DNA of 64,000 nt from Dichomitus squalens LYAD-421 SS1 (GCF_000275845.1 NW_006766885.1:260436-324435); one strand, 5' to 3'. Shown: positions 34,359-47,116, numbered from the stretch's first letter. Notes: generated from the sequence alone by a model not told the origin. Program-made: numbers and translations.

Positions 34359-37300
34359 CTATCGCCACGCCAAAGAAAGCGTGAATTTCACATCTGCGAT
34401 CTCTTGCTCCTCCTCCGTAAGTACCTTCCTGTCTGTCCCACGTTCCGACACACTCCTCGGCACGCTCCTCGTAGTCTTCTGGATCGTCTCAGCGTACGCC
34501 TCGACGGCCGCGCGGAGGTCGTCCCCGGCACCTTCCTCGAACGCGTAGTACACATCGACGTCGTCCGTCGCCTGCAGACCCGCACGCTTCCGGAGCTTCT
34601 GCACACGGTTGATGAACTCCCGCGCGAGGTACTCCGTCTGCAGCTCGGGGTGCACAGTGACGTCGAGCCTGACGACGACCTCATTGTCCGTGTTCGTCGC
34701 GTGCGTCGCGTCGCCGCCTTGCGCCTGCTCAGGCAGCTCGATGTATCGCTGCACGGCGAGGTCGCCCGCAACAAGCTCGATGCCGTCTACAGTGAGCTTG
34801 CCCGTCTCGACGTACTTGCGCACGCCATCGCTCGGCACGTTCGGAAGCGCGTTTTTGACGCGGCCGAGGTCCTTGCGGAGCTTGCGCCCTAGCACGGCCC
34901 AGTCCGCGACTGCGCGGTACTTGACCCCCGCTGCGGCCTCGTCCGAGGTGAAGACGATGTCGCGGACGTTGAGCTCTGACTGGACGTAGCGCTCGAGCTC
35001 CTTGACGTCCTCGAGGTACTGCGGGTCTGCGTGGAAGACGAGGAGCTCCTGGAGCGGCGTCTTTAGCGAGAGGTTGTGCCGCTCGCGGACGGCGCGGGTG
35101 AGCTCAATGACGGTTTGCATGCGCTTCACTCTGCGCTCGATAACCTCGTCGAAGTACTCCTCCTTGACCTCGGGGAACGGTAGGAAATGGATGGAACGGA
35201 CGTCGCCGGCCTTGGGGGCCTCGGGGATGAACTCTCGAAGACCCTGGTAAATGTTCTCAGTCAGGAAGGGTGTGTATGAGGACTAGAAGTCAGGCATCAG
35301 CACGACTGCAGGCATATCGCAGTAACAGGAAGGCCAGACATACCATCGTCTGGCACAGCGTAAGCAGCGTCTCGAAGAGGGTGTTTAGAGCAGCCACAGT
35401 ATCCTCCTCGCCATCCTCCCCCTTCAGTCGTCTCCGGTTGAAGCGGATGTACCAGTTCGTCAGCTCGTCCACTAGGTCGAGTAAACGTGGGATGATCGTA
35501 TACAATCGGTACGCCGCCATCTCCTCGCGCACGAGGCGGATGAGTGACTGGCAACGCGCGAGGATCCATCGGTCCATGACGTTAGACGAGAGCTTCGCGT
35601 GAGCGTGGTAGACAAACCGACGGCCAGTCGTCTTCTGGAGGAGGGCGGCCTGCCCGAGGAAGAAGCGGAAGGAGTTGAGCCAGGGGAGGAGGACGCGGGA
35701 GACGACTTCGCGGACGCCTGCCTCGCGGAAGCGAAGGTTGTCGCCGCGGACGATCGGGGAGTTCACCAGGAACATGCGTGTCGCGTCCGCGCCGTACTGA
35801 TTGATGATGTGAATTGGGTCGGGGTAGTTCTTTAAACTCTTGCTCATCTTCCGGCCGTCTCTGTCGTTGTGGTTAGACATGATGAAGGATGATAAGGGAT
35901 CGTGACGACTCACTCTGCAAGCACGAGACCATAAACAATGAGGTTCTTCCATGGCGCCTTGCCAAAGAGGTGAGTTCCAAGCACGAGCAAGGTGTAGAAC
36001 CATCCACGAGTTTGGTCGATGCCCTCCGCGACGAAGTCCCCGGGGTATGTATTCTCGAACAGCTCCTTGTTCTCGAAGGGATAGTGATTGGACGCATAGG
36101 GCATACTACCTGACTCGAACCAGCAGTCGAAGACTTCCTCGACCCGCTTAAGCTGACCCTTGCCCTTCTTCGACGGGATGGTGATGTGGTCGATCTTGTC
36201 GCGGTGGAGGTCGGTGATCCCCTTGACCCCGGACAACGTCTCCAGCTCCTCCACGGATCCTACGCAGACGATCTTGTGGCCGCAAATCAGGATTAATATT
36301 TCTTTGCAGGACCCAAGTCGGCAGACATACCTCCTCCATGTCCTCGCTGGCCCACAAAGGGATGGGCGTGCCCCAGTACCGATTCCGCGAGACGTTCCAG
36401 TCGCGCGCGTTAGCGATCCAGTTCCCAAAGCGGCCGTCACCAACATGCTGCGGTACCCATCGCGTCGCGCTGTTGTTGGCGACGAGCTGGTCGACGATAG
36501 GCTGAACGCGGACGAACCATGCTGGGATGGCCCGGTAGATGAGGGGAGTGCCGGACCTGAAACGGTGCAATGAGTCAGCAGAAACTAGTTGAACAGGTCG
36601 TGTCCTACGCACCTCCAGCAGAAGGGATATGAATGGTTCACAGTGGACTGGACGATGAGACGTCCCTTCGCCTTCAGCACCTTCTGGATCTCCTTGTCCG
36701 CAGCCTGAATCGGAGTCAGCCAAGGTCAGTATAAGATTTCATAGTCTCATACCTTGACATGCTGGCCTTGGAAGTCCGGGACTTGCGACGTGAACCGACC
36801 GGCGTCATCGATGGGACAAGGCGGCATGTCCTCAGGACGCAGGACGCCGTGCGCGATGGCGATACGATGGTCGTCCTCACCGAAGGCGGGAGCCTGGTGA
36901 ACGATGCCGGTGCCCTCGTCGGCTTTGACATATTGGTCATTCAAGACACGGAACGCCCTGTCCTCGAACTGCAGTCGTTCAAGTTAGAATAGTGCACCCT
37001 CATGGTTCGCTCCAGGCCGTAATCGCACCTGCTCCGTGAAGTACTCAAACAACGGGACATATCTCCAGCCTTTCATATCCACACCTTTGTAGCTAGCGAG
37101 CTTCTTGAATTTGGCCTTTTTGGGGTCCTTGTACAGCGTCTTGAGCAGACCCTCGTAGATGATGAAGTTTTGGTCACGCTCCTCGTCGTGAATTTTGATG
37201 TAGGTAAAATCGGGATTCACACAGAGTCCAAGATTCGACGGGAGAGTCCAGGGGGTGGTCGTCCACGCCAGAAGCGAGGTAGAGCGGTCATCTACAAGGG

Positions 37301-38057
37301 GGAACGCGACGGTCACCGCGGGATCGTTGACGTCCTTGTATGCCAGGTTTGCTTCGAAATTAGAGAGAGGAGTTGTGCATCCAGTAGAGTACGGCATGAC
37401 GCGGAGACCGCGGTAGACCTGGCCCTTCTCGTGCAGCTGCTTGAACGCCCACCAGACGGATTCCATGAAGCTCGTGTTCAACGTCTTGTAATCGTTGTCG
37501 AAGTCGATCCAGCGCCCCATACGCTCAACGGTGTGGCGCCATTCGGAAGCGTACCTCATGACGATGGCACGGCACTCATCATTGTATTTGTCGAGACCCA
37601 TCTTCATGACATCGTCGCGGGAGGTGATGCCGAGCTTCTTGTCGATCTCGTGCTCAACGGGGAGACCGTGGGTATCCCAGCCAAAACGGCGGATGACATG
37701 GTGTCCGCTCGCATGTGCATGTCTTGTAACGATGTCCTAGTAGAGAATTGAGCGACACCCGGGATCGAAAACAATGTAACATGGCGAGGTGGGCGCACCT
37801 TGATCGTCCCTGCAAGCAAATGTCCGTAGTGCGGAAGACCAGTAGCAAACGGAGGTCCGTCGTAGAACGTAAACTCGGGCTTTCCTTCCGAGAGCTTCAG
37901 ACTTGTCTGGAAGGCATCGATCTCTCTCCAGTATGCGATGACCTTCTCTTCCTCCTTGGCGAAGTTGAAAGGCGCAGACACTGCGTAGAACCGGCTAGAT
38001 CAGGCGTGCACAACGACCGACTGTCGCTTACTCACAATTGTGCGGTGGAAAGGACAT
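34359..38057 (-). CDS. ILS1: Isoleucyl-tRNA synthetase, cytosolic
   Basis: Class I aminoacyl-tRNA synthetase that charges tRNA-Ile with isoleucine and edits valine. It starts MSFPPHN (exon 1 at 38057), then [20 protein letters not shown] and [20 protein letters not shown], the HIGH motif as HYGH. Next are [18 protein letters not shown], the editing-domain segment [17 protein letters not shown], then [27 protein letters not shown] and [20 protein letters not shown]. The KMSKS loop is [14 protein letters not shown], followed by the anticodon-binding helices ([40 protein letters not shown]) and the long eukaryotic C-terminal extension ending FTLSLAWR. There is no mitochondrial presequence, which supports a cytosolic enzyme. 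Roughly eight to nine introns; exon joins preserve the family sequence. No frame damage seen. Confidence 0.96.
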
Positions 38058-38939
38058 GATGGTCAGATTGTTGCGGAGGCTGCAGGCCTCCAAAAGGTTT
38101 ATATGGTCGCGAGGATGCGAAGAGCACGTCGCCCGAGTCAGGATTACAAGTTCTTGAGCTGGACGGATAAGCGCGCGAAGAGATCATCTCAGATCTGATC
38201 GCTCTGTACCATCGAGTTGTATGGCCGGCCCGGAGCACCCGCTCTACTTAAGTAGGACATCTGTCATGTCTTGCATGCAACAACAACCACAAATGAAAAC
38301 CTATGGGTTATCGAACTCGCGGATATGGACATTCTGCACTGGAGAGTACAGTAGTTTAGACCGCAGCCATACTGGTAACGTCCACAAATCGAAAAAGACG
38401 ATCTCCCTCATGTGTTGTCAGAAGATTTGGTATGACGAGTGTTGGTTCTTGTAGGCTCTGGTACGGTAGTATGGAGGGAGCTTGACAGCAGCATCCGAGT
38501 GGCTTAAACAGTATGGAATGCGAGGTTAGCTTGAATCCAAACAAACATGAGGCGGGCATGTGACATGCTCCATACGTCTGGTTCCCTTGCCTGAATCCAA
38601 TCCCACGACACGGCTACGACAGTCTACAGTTTATTGCTGTCTACGTTGCCCCAAGAACTCGTAGTGTTATCGTAAACCTACAAAACAGTGCATGGAAGGA
38701 GGGCCGGGCCAAACCTTGGTCTCGCAAGCATAGGACTCAGGATCTTCAGATGCTGTAATTGATCGACCCCCGAGGGATGACTGTGGCGAGAGCTACTTGC
38801 GTAGTCATAATGCACACGGGATAAAAGGTACTCGTACATACATAGCACCATCCCAATGTCGGTCAAGCCCTAGACCGTGCTAGCTGCGCCGATATGATGA
38901 GCAGATAATGTGATGGAAAATGCGATACATGTACATCGT
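38058..38939. other. Intergenic, no gene seen
   Basis: Contains the IleRS promoter (minus) and the 3' UTR of the L12 gene. No further gene supported. Confidence 0.5.
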
Positions 38940-39621
38940 CTACTCGTCGGGTACCTCTATCTCCCCATTGTTGATCTGGTCAATGATGTCGTGAGGAGGC
39001 TGGCCGTCAACTGTGCAGCCCACCGACTGCGCGGTGCCAAGAATCTCCTTCGCGCCGTTTGCAAGTGACTTCGCGAGAGATTTTGAGCGCATGGTGCGCG
39101 CAATGTCGAGCACCTCGTCGAAGGTGATGTTTCCGGAGTGCTTGATGTTCTTCTCCTTCTTGCGGTCGCGTGGGGGCTCTGTGATACGAGAGACGCACCG
39201 ACGTGATTATGTAGACTCCCATCCAGCACGAGCACTTCGAACATACCCTTGAGAGCCTTGATAACAAGGGATGATGCGGAGGGAACGACGTCGACCTTGG
39301 CTTGACGGTTTTGAATGGTGAGCTGGACGGTCACCCGGAGACCCTTCCATGCACCAGTGGCCTTGGCGATATCTTCACCGACCTTCTTCGGTGACTGCAT
39401 CGTGCGGCACATTTAGTGCCACGAGTCCTAGGAAAGCATCGCTTGGAACGTACAAGACCAAGAGGACCGATTTTGGGAGCGAGTGCCGACGAGGCACCGA
39501 CTTCACCTCCCGTCGCCCGCAGGTAGATGATCTTGATTTCGTTGGGGTCCTATAATTTGCGCAGTAATCAATCATAGGAAGAGAGCTCAAGAGCGAGGCA
39601 ACGCACAAGCTTGGGGGCCAT
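38940..39621 (-). CDS. RPL12: 60S ribosomal protein L12 (uL11)
   Basis: Ribosomal stalk-base protein that binds 25S rRNA in the GTPase-associated centre. The mini-exon MAPKL (39621-39607) is followed by [20 protein letters not shown] and [10 protein letters not shown]. The next exon reads [20 protein letters not shown] and [20 protein letters not shown]. The last exon reads [40 protein letters not shown] and ends VPDE with TAG at 38940. Length is about 165 aa, as usual. At least three introns, short and canonical. A transposon starts 260 bases upstream of its ATG. Confidence 0.96.
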
Positions 39622-39880
39622 GGCGAGTGTTGTGGGGGAGGTAAGGAACGGCGGCGAGGATACACGGTACGACCGGATAGATTCGTCTAGTCCCGCACGC
39701 GGGCGTGTAGTCCAGAATAAGGTTTGTGAGGGGCTGAGGTGCTGTATAGGTGCTCCGGGTGATGCCGAGAGGGCGGCATCCATCCACCCATTGCGGCGAC
39801 CAAGTCCGCCAACTACCCAGGTGTGTGCGCGCAATTCCCGACGAGAGTCAGTATGATGGAGGGATGCGGGGAAACACGCA

Positions 39881-41010
39881 CACCGCGTGAAGCGCCAGAT
39901 TACGGAGGTTGGGGAACAAGGAGAGGATGAGCACATTACCGCCGCATTCCCAGCGTGTTCCCACCACATTCCGCCGGATTAGGGGATGTCGTGGTATTAA
40001 CTGCCTTCCGCTCACATTCCGACCATGTTCCCCATATATTACTTAGACATTCCGTACCCTGCGTAACATGGGATTAAACGGGATATACACTTCTGTACCA
40101 TAATAATCATTTATATTCATGAGGTTTGCAGTTTGGCGCCTCATATATCCCAATATAGGCACCTATTCACGGTGGTTGGTTATTGGCTTTTGGGCCAGCA
40201 AGGACATATACATCATCATAGGCGGAAAATATATTCGAAGGCCGACTCTTCTACGCTACAGCCCGAGTGTCTGAGAAATCTGCAGACCAGCATAATAAGA
40301 CACCCCATCCATGTCATGCGCCGCTTTCAAAGTGTGGTGATGTCCTACAACTGATCTGGACATCAGGCAAAGCTGAGACAGCGCGCACAATACCAAACAC
40401 ACGTACCTGACTGCGCATATATGCAACAATAATGTCAGTATACAGGTGCTGCTTGGGCAATGTTAGCAGTTTGCTATCAAGCTGAGACCTGAGACTCACC
40501 ATCAAGTGACGATGAATGCTGGACAACAGCCGGGCCTACTAGATGCTATCAGATTCCATGCAGGGACTTTACATACAACATTAGAGGACCCACCATTGCC
40601 CCGATTAGTAGACGTACCTACAAGAGCCTGAAAACGCCTGCATAGTGAGGCTCAGACATCAGCTGGCATCCGGAAGTCGATGGCCAGTACGTACCATGAA
40701 GAGGGCAGGCACAAGGAGGGGATGGAAGAAGTACGAAGTCAAGTTGCCTATGGACGCGATGGCAGACTGATATGGGGTCAGGCGACAACGTCATCACGGT
40801 TAGATAAGTGATTTTGGACAGACAAGTCCCCCTTGCCATAGCAATCCGCCAAGGCCGTTGGGGATGTGGAGGGAATCTAGAGAGAATGTGCATGTTCCCA
40901 GCAGATTCCCATAAAGGGGGAATATGCTGAGGAATCCGTGGGGAACATGCGTGGGATACGCAGATTCCCAGCATGTTCCCTGCCACCGTAATCTGGCGCT
41001 TCACGCAGTG
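39881..41010. mobile_element. Non-autonomous DNA transposon with terminal inverted repeats (CACTA-like)
   Basis: The left end reads CACCGCGTGAAGCGCCAGAT and continues tacgg. The right end, on the opposite strand, reads CACTGCGTGAAGCGCCAGAT and continues tacgg, so 24 of 25 bases match as an inverted repeat. Both ends are flanked outside by gca, a possible 3-bp target duplication. Inside each end there are several copies of short motifs such as attcccagcatgttccc and ggggaacatgc, in both orientations; such subterminal arrays are the usual transposase-binding sites of CACTA and hAT elements. The CAC start, 3-bp flank and subterminal repeats favour a CACTA/CMC-type element. No transposase frame was found in 1.13 kb, so it would depend on an autonomous relative elsewhere. 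Confidence 0.75.
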
Positions 41011-41106
41011 GCAGGAGCGTCCCGAATGCCGAGCCGATGGCCATCCTCGGGCGTCTCTCCCACGAGCTTATCAGCGGCTTGTACGGCAGCGCCGGCCCGA
41101 TCCTGA

Positions 41107-42310
41107 GAGCAATCTCCAGAGAGGGTCGAACTACCGGCTGCCTTTGAGGACGTCGATGTAGACATCCTCGCCCGCCTTATAGGTCAGTATAACTCCCCGT
41201 ACTCCTGCGCTTCAGTACCCCTCCGCTCATGTCGCTCTCTTCTTCCTCGGGTAGCCGATATGATGGAACGTTTGATGGCTCACAACGACCAAATACCTCT
41301 CTCCCCGTGCGTCAACCCTTGCAGGTCCCGCAGGGAGACGTTGCCGATGACACTACTTCCAAACGCATAGCAAAAGTCTCACTCGCTTCCATTCCCGTTC
41401 AGCCCCCGGGATCTCCGTCTTAGACTACCTACGACGCATCATCAAGTTCACTAAAGCTGAGGTGCGTTACTACGTCTGTGTTCGAAATATCATCGACATA
41501 GAATAATTCACGTCTTGCGTATCTGCTAGCGGTCATGCCTACTAATCACCTTGCACTACATCGATCAAATCTCCGTGCGGATGCCGGTCTTCGTCCTCTC
41601 TTCCCTCACTTGCCATCGCTTTGTGATCACGTCGATATGCGTATCGAGCAAGTGCCTATGCGACGCATTTCACAGCAACAGCGTGTATGCCAAGGTCGGC
41701 GGCATCCCCGTCACAGAACTCAATGTCCTTGAGCGCGAGTTTCTGCGCATGATCGACTGGAATCTCACGGTAAGCCTACTGCATCACGTATCTTCACTGC
41801 GAACCTTTCACCATGCGCTCAACAATGTGACATCTCAACTGGACATTCGCTTCTCCTGCCTGCACCTGTCCAAACCCAAACATGGTGGCTATGCCCCACG
41901 CGCCCACGTTCCTCGAACTGCGCACGGCATGCCTGCACGTCCAGTGCACCCGTGAAGTCCTCCAGGAATACTACGTCAACCTCGTCCGCACGTACAGCAA
42001 GGGCGGCTTCGTCATTGCCGACGCCTCCTCGAGCAGCATATCCTCGGACAGCGACATGGACTACGAAACCTCCCCGCAGGCGTCCCCCATCCCCACCCCG
42101 CAGCCCTCACTCCAGATCCTCCAGGCGCAGCGATTAAACGGCAGCGGGCCGTCCGCCCGCAGTAGCAGCTCTGGGCGCCGTGAGCAGTCGACGATCCTCG
42201 TTGACCCTGCCACGCTCGCTCCGGAGTCTCCGAACCCTCCGACCGTGGAGCAGAATATGGCGTTCGCCGCGCTCCAGCAGCAGTCCGAGCCAGACATGGA
42301 CCTTTCGTGA
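41107..42310 (+). CDS. Pho80-type cyclin (PCL family), 5' end unresolved
   Basis: Cyclin that would pair with a Pho85-type kinase. The first clear exon gives ELPAAFEDVDVDILARLI, then MMERLMAHNDQIPLSP and SLTRFHSRSAPGISVLDYLR, the signature of this family. Next come CLLITLHYIDQISVRMPVFV, CHRFVITSICVSSKCLCDAF and GGIPVTELNVLEREFLRMID, then WNLT and, after an intron, CTREVLQEYYVNLVRTYSKG. The C-terminal tail is Ser/Pro-rich and ends PDMDLS at 42310. Four or so introns. Upstream of 41107 the frame is closed by TGA, so the initiator must lie in a further short exon that I could not place. The transposon right end is only about 100 bases upstream and may have supplied or disrupted 5' sequence. Confidence 0.85.
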
Positions 42311-43609
42311 TCCCTGAGCGATCCGTCTGTGTTGGTCCGGATCGGATCTGCTGGGGGAGAGGGTTCGGCGACTCCGATATCGCTCGGATGCTGCTTTCTG
42401 CGTGTATCTTGTAGAAAACATGTCGAGGCCTCGACATCGGTAAGCCTGAAGGCGGTGGGACGAAGAACACTGGTGTGAAGTGCGGAACGACCAAGCCGGA
42501 CATTAAATTAGAGCGAATACTCGTGTGTCTCGCCCATAGCAGTACTGTAACACGATAGTTACAACGCAGCGCCCCACAACACAATACTAGTACTCGGCCG
42601 CGACCACATGCTGTGAGCCAGCCTCGTGACGCTGTAAGATGTAATATCACACACATACACTTGAACCCGGATACGGAGACAGACACATGCACGAGAGTTC
42701 CCAAGGAGTGGAGCAAGTAAATAACAAACGGCCGCTAAACGAGTGTCCGGTGTGACGATCCGACGATCCTAGCTACTACTACTACTACTGCGCAGCGTGC
42801 GCGCAACGTGCCAAAGGAGTGGGGGTGGGCAAGGTTCCCAGTCCGATACGAGCTACGCCCTATCCGTATGTAAGCCGCAAGCCTGAAGCCTGATAAATGT
42901 ACACTACTGCCTATTGATGGATGCGAGTACGAAAGCAAACGAGCGTGCTAGAGGATTGGATGTTTGGAGATGGGATGAGGGACGAATGCGGGAGGAGAAT
43001 GCAATGAGTGTATCGACGATACTATACGCGTCTCGAGCCAGCGATGACGGTCCCGTGAGCCTCCTGATGTGCAAAAAAAACTACGTCCAGCCAATGTATT
43101 CTCGACGACAGGAAGTATCGTACAGGCAGTTGCGACATTGGTGGCTTGTGAGGGTACGCTACTGGGGGGTGGGCACATCGTCTAAGCAGGTGGAGGAACG
43201 CCAAACAGTCCGAACTTCCGATCTCGCCCCCGCGCGCACACGAGTGCGCGCGCGCGGAGGAGAGACGCAGCGCAGGAAGGAATGGGGATGAATTACGGCT
43301 ATGACAAGGAACAATACACGTGTGCGGGCAATTGGCAGTGAGAGGCAGATGAGGCGTGCAGGTGCAGGGGTGATGGGCGCATGATAGAGAGAAGAGAGCC
43401 GAATGAATGTGCGTGCAACGACAAAGAATGAACGAGTCTCGTCTTTTCATCCGCGGCAGGATACCGATATACAGCGGAACGAACCCGACGCGACGAGCAG
43501 CGCCAGGTACCCGCGAACGTCGACCGGGAGCGACGACGTACCGAGACGGGAGGGACGAGACCGACAGCGCTCTTTGCGTGAGCTCCGGAAGCGGTGTCAG
43601 GCAGCACGC
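42311..43609. other. Convergent 3' region of cyclin and kinase genes
   Basis: 1.3 kb between two convergent stops. Contains a (CTA)n microsatellite at 42,773-42,789 and an A-rich patch near 43,073. No gene supported. Confidence 0.5.
42773..42789. repeat. (CTA)n microsatellite
   Basis: Nearly six copies of the CTA trinucleotide, in the non-coding gap between the cyclin and kinase genes. Confidence 0.8.
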
Positions 43610-46600
43610 TCACCGGCGAAGGGCAGACAGCATCTTCGCGAGAGCGTTGATCTGTCCCTTCTGCACCTTCCGCGGCGTCCCATCATGCGAGTCCCCGCCC
43701 TCTCGGTCTCGGTTGCCACCGTCGCCACCAAGGTCGGTGGTGCTCGTCGCCGCATCCTGGCGTTGGCCGAGGCCAAGCGGAGACTTGGGATGCGGCGGAC
43801 GCTCCGTGATCGTGTCCAACGTGAGGTCCTTCGGCTTGTTCGCCCGGCGCTTGCGCTGAGGCGGGCCGCCAAACTTTGCGTCGTCGGGATTCGGGTACAT
43901 CTGGCGAGGCAGCTGGTACAGCTCCCATGGAGTACCAGTGACAACTGCACGATTCATCAGTGAGAAAATCACCAGATGAGAAACGAAAGAACGGCAACTT
44001 ACACTTGACGTTCGCAGGCATCTGCGCGTGGGCAGGGTCCTGGGATACCTTGCTGCCTTGGCTGCGCCAGCTCTGCGACGACACGCTCGTCGCCGCCGTC
44101 GATACCGAGCGCGTGCTGTTGTTGCTGTAGCGCGTGAACGCCGAGGTCGACGTGCCCGCGCTCGACATCGAGCTGCGCCAGTTGCTCGACGCCATCGAAC
44201 TCGCGCTCGACGCCAACGGCCGCCCGCTCCGGGTGCTCGACGGCGAGATCCCGCGCTCGGATCTCTTGTCCCCGGTGTTGCCGATAGGGCCGCCATAGCG
44301 TCGTTCCGGGCTTCCGCGAGCCTGCGACGACCGGAACGGAGAGCCGGAGGAGGGACCCCATGTGCTGCTCGCGTTCGGGCTGGCAGCATACGGCCCGTTC
44401 TTGGGACGGCGACCGCGGTTCCACGAACCCGTATCGTCGTACTCGCCAAAGCTGCCGAAGTCGCGCTCGCGGTCTCGCTCGGCAGGATGGGGAGCGGGAG
44501 TATGCGGCGACGCGGCAGAAGGTACGGGAGGGGCATTCAGGCTCATGAGCAGATTCGTGACGTTGCTTGCGGTCGCGGACATCTGCTTACCACCTGCACC
44601 CGGTACCTCGGGAGTACTGGGGCCATCTTCGGCCGCGAACGATTTCGCACCAGCAGCGGCGTTGGCACTGTTCTTGCCGAAGGACAGCTTCCACTTCGAC
44701 GACTTCTTGGAGATCGATGGCGTAGAAGAACCGAGAGACGTAAGAGAAGGAGGGACGGAAGCATTAAGAAGAGCGATTGGCGGCAATGCCATACCAGGAG
44801 AAATAGGATACGGAACTGGACGAACGTCCGAAGTGGCGGACACTGGGGTGGTGGCCGAGTGTCGCGAAGTGCGGGAAATCTCGCGAGCAAGCGCTTGCGA
44901 GGCTTGTGCGAGCGTCTCGAGGGTAACGTCGTGCGCCGACGACGGACTCGTCGGGGACGTCGCTGTCGTGCCCTTGCCCTTGCGAGCGCCGCGCTTGCGT
45001 CGCTTGTGAGTGGAGGTCGAGCGGGAGCCTGACTCGCCCTCCACCTCCGCTTCGGCGTCGTGGTCGTGCTGGTCGTGATGGTCATGAAGGAAGTCCATAG
45101 CGTTCTCTTGCTCAGTCTCGCCGTCGGGGACAGGCGGGAGCGTGATAGGACTCTCATGCTTGTGCTCGAACGCAGGACCCAAAGATGGAGCACGTGAGAG
45201 GTTGCGAGAGGTACGACGGGACATACCCTCGCCAGCGACGATAGAGTTCCGAACGGATGGACGGCGGGAGTGAGGAATGGAAGAAAGGCGGTGGCCCTGC
45301 ACAGAGGCGATGGAGATGTTGCGAGTATGTCCACGGATCGAAGGCCCGCCCAAGAGGTTGGGCAGGTCCTTGATCCAGTTACCAAAGGCACGGGCGGAAA
45401 TCCGCTTGGAATCGTCCTTGTGGTCGTCGAGGAGACAGAAGACATTATTGGCCAGGAACTGAGCAACGGGAAGGGTCATGCCGGAGAAACGCTGCATGAA
45501 GAAATTGACGGGTTGCTGGCAGTAGAGCTCGAAAGACGAGCACACGCCTTGCGTGGTGTCCGTCCAAGGGTTATAATGGTACAACCTGGAAAAGAATCAG
45601 GGTCACGCTCGCATGGCGCATATATGCGCAACTTACATATTGATAAGCACGATACCAAGTGACCAGACATCGGCAGCTCGCGGTGAATAAGTAGGATGTA
45701 TGTTATTACGACATTCTAGGCTCAATGTCAGTTCATTTGCTCCTGAAGAGTACTGCGCATGAAAAGCATACCGAAACTCATGTATGGCGCGCTACCACAA
45801 TCCATGTCTGCCGATTCGATATCGGTGGTGGACAGGCCGAAGTCAGTGAGCTTGACGACAACCTTGCGCTCTGACCGTCCGTCAGGATGCTTGATCCACC
45901 CGTCGGTAACAATGAAGTTCTCGGGTTTGATGTCCCGATGGAACACAGAGTGTTCGTGACATGTGGCGACCGCGTCACACATCTGTGAGAACATAGATGC
46001 GATAAGGCGGAGGCGCGTGCGCGAAAGGAGCTGCGAAGGGGCGAGGGAAGAAAGAAGGCTTGGGGTTGGCGGCGTTTGGGAGAGGCAGCTTGAGTCCGAA
46101 TTTGGCGAGGTCGATGTGTCGGTTGTCGATGGGTCGATTTCGTAATGGTCGCGAGCTTGTTCGAGAAAGTAAAACAGGTCTTCACCGGGGACAAACTCGA
46201 GTAAGAGAAGCAAGAAGGAAGGGGTCTCGAGAGTGCGGTGAAGAGTGACGATGTTGGGGTGTGCCGGGAGGGACTGATGTATGGTAGCCTGGAAAGCGCA
46301 TCAGTCAACTGTCGTACTACGCCGCATACAATCGGCACATACCTCGAATAGCTGGGCCGTAAGCGCATCCTCGTCGAGGTTCGCCTTGGACAGCACTTTG
46401 ATAGCATATTCCCGACCGTACTCCGTTGAATAGTTGCCGTACGATCCATCATCTAGGTCCATGCGCCCGAATGCAGCGACATGGCCGTCATCAGAAGACT
46501 GAGGACGCGAGAGTACTTCGCGCACAAGATACACGACAGCGTAACTGCCTGTACCGAGCTTCCTTACGACCTCAAACTCCTTCGCCGGTTCATCGTGGTC

Positions 46601-47116
46601 GACCCGCGGGTCAGATGAGCTGATCGGGACCCGTGTGATGGTCTCGCCCTGCAATGATAGACCCTCTCCAACCAGATCGCCCTGAGATAGGACGTCAACG
46701 GTACTCGAAGAGACCGAGGAGTGACCGCTTGAGATAGAGCGGCCGTCAAATGACGGGAGGTTCGAGCGGAGGGGATGGGGAGAGCGAGCGACGGGACTAG
46801 GGAGCTGCCGAGGCGAAGAAGTAAAAGAAGAGCGATGGATGAGCTTTGCCGGATGGGAGACGGGCGAGGGCAATGGGGAAGGGTAGGTGGAGGCCGAGGC
46901 CGAGGAGGCGGGAGATAGAGCAGAGGGGATGGAGATTGGGGTCACGGGGAGGGTAGGGGGACGATGGGCGACGACGATGCGGGGGTCGTGAGGGGCGAGC
47001 TTTGCGAGTCTGAGGTGGCCATTGCGCCGATCGTCGTGGTCTCTGTCTCTACCGGCTGGAGGACGCTTTGAGGAGGACAGGGAGAGTGGGGGGAGCTGGA
47101 CTGGGTACTGCAACAT
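43610..47116 (-). CDS. Serine/threonine protein kinase, Ran1(Pat1)/Ksp1 family
   Basis: About 1,090 aa in five exons (47116-46343, about 46289-45779, about 45718-45637, about 45587-44007 and about 43943-43610). After a Ser/Pro-rich head, the kinase domain begins near residue 180: KLGTGSYAVVYLVRE (Gly loop) and REYAIKVLSK (catalytic Lys). Then come NIVTLHRTLETPSFLLLLLE and HEHSVFHRDIKPENFIVTDG (catalytic loop), KLTDFGLSTTD (DFG), CGSAPYMSFE in place of APE, and AADVWSLGIVLINMLYHYNP. The large exon 4 holds the C-lobe end, followed by a long low-complexity tail of Ser, Gly and Arg. The C-terminus is conserved in look (TGTPWELYQLPRQMYPNPDD; INALAKMLSALRR). S. pombe Ran1/Pat1 blocks meiosis by phosphorylating Mei2; Ksp1-type relatives act in nutrient signalling. 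Which branch this is needs a tree. Confidence 0.88.

Noticed and set aside
39881..41010. hAT superfamily as an alternative call for the inverted-repeat element
   Set aside because: The subterminal motifs would fit, but no 8-bp target duplication is present (flanks aacacgca and gcaggagc differ), while a 3-bp gca flank is; CACTA-type fits better, though not proven.
44028..45032. Plus-strand frame of 334 codons
   Set aside because: Exactly antisense to the Ser/Arg-rich tail of the protein kinase; Arg-rich mirror of real codons, not a gene.
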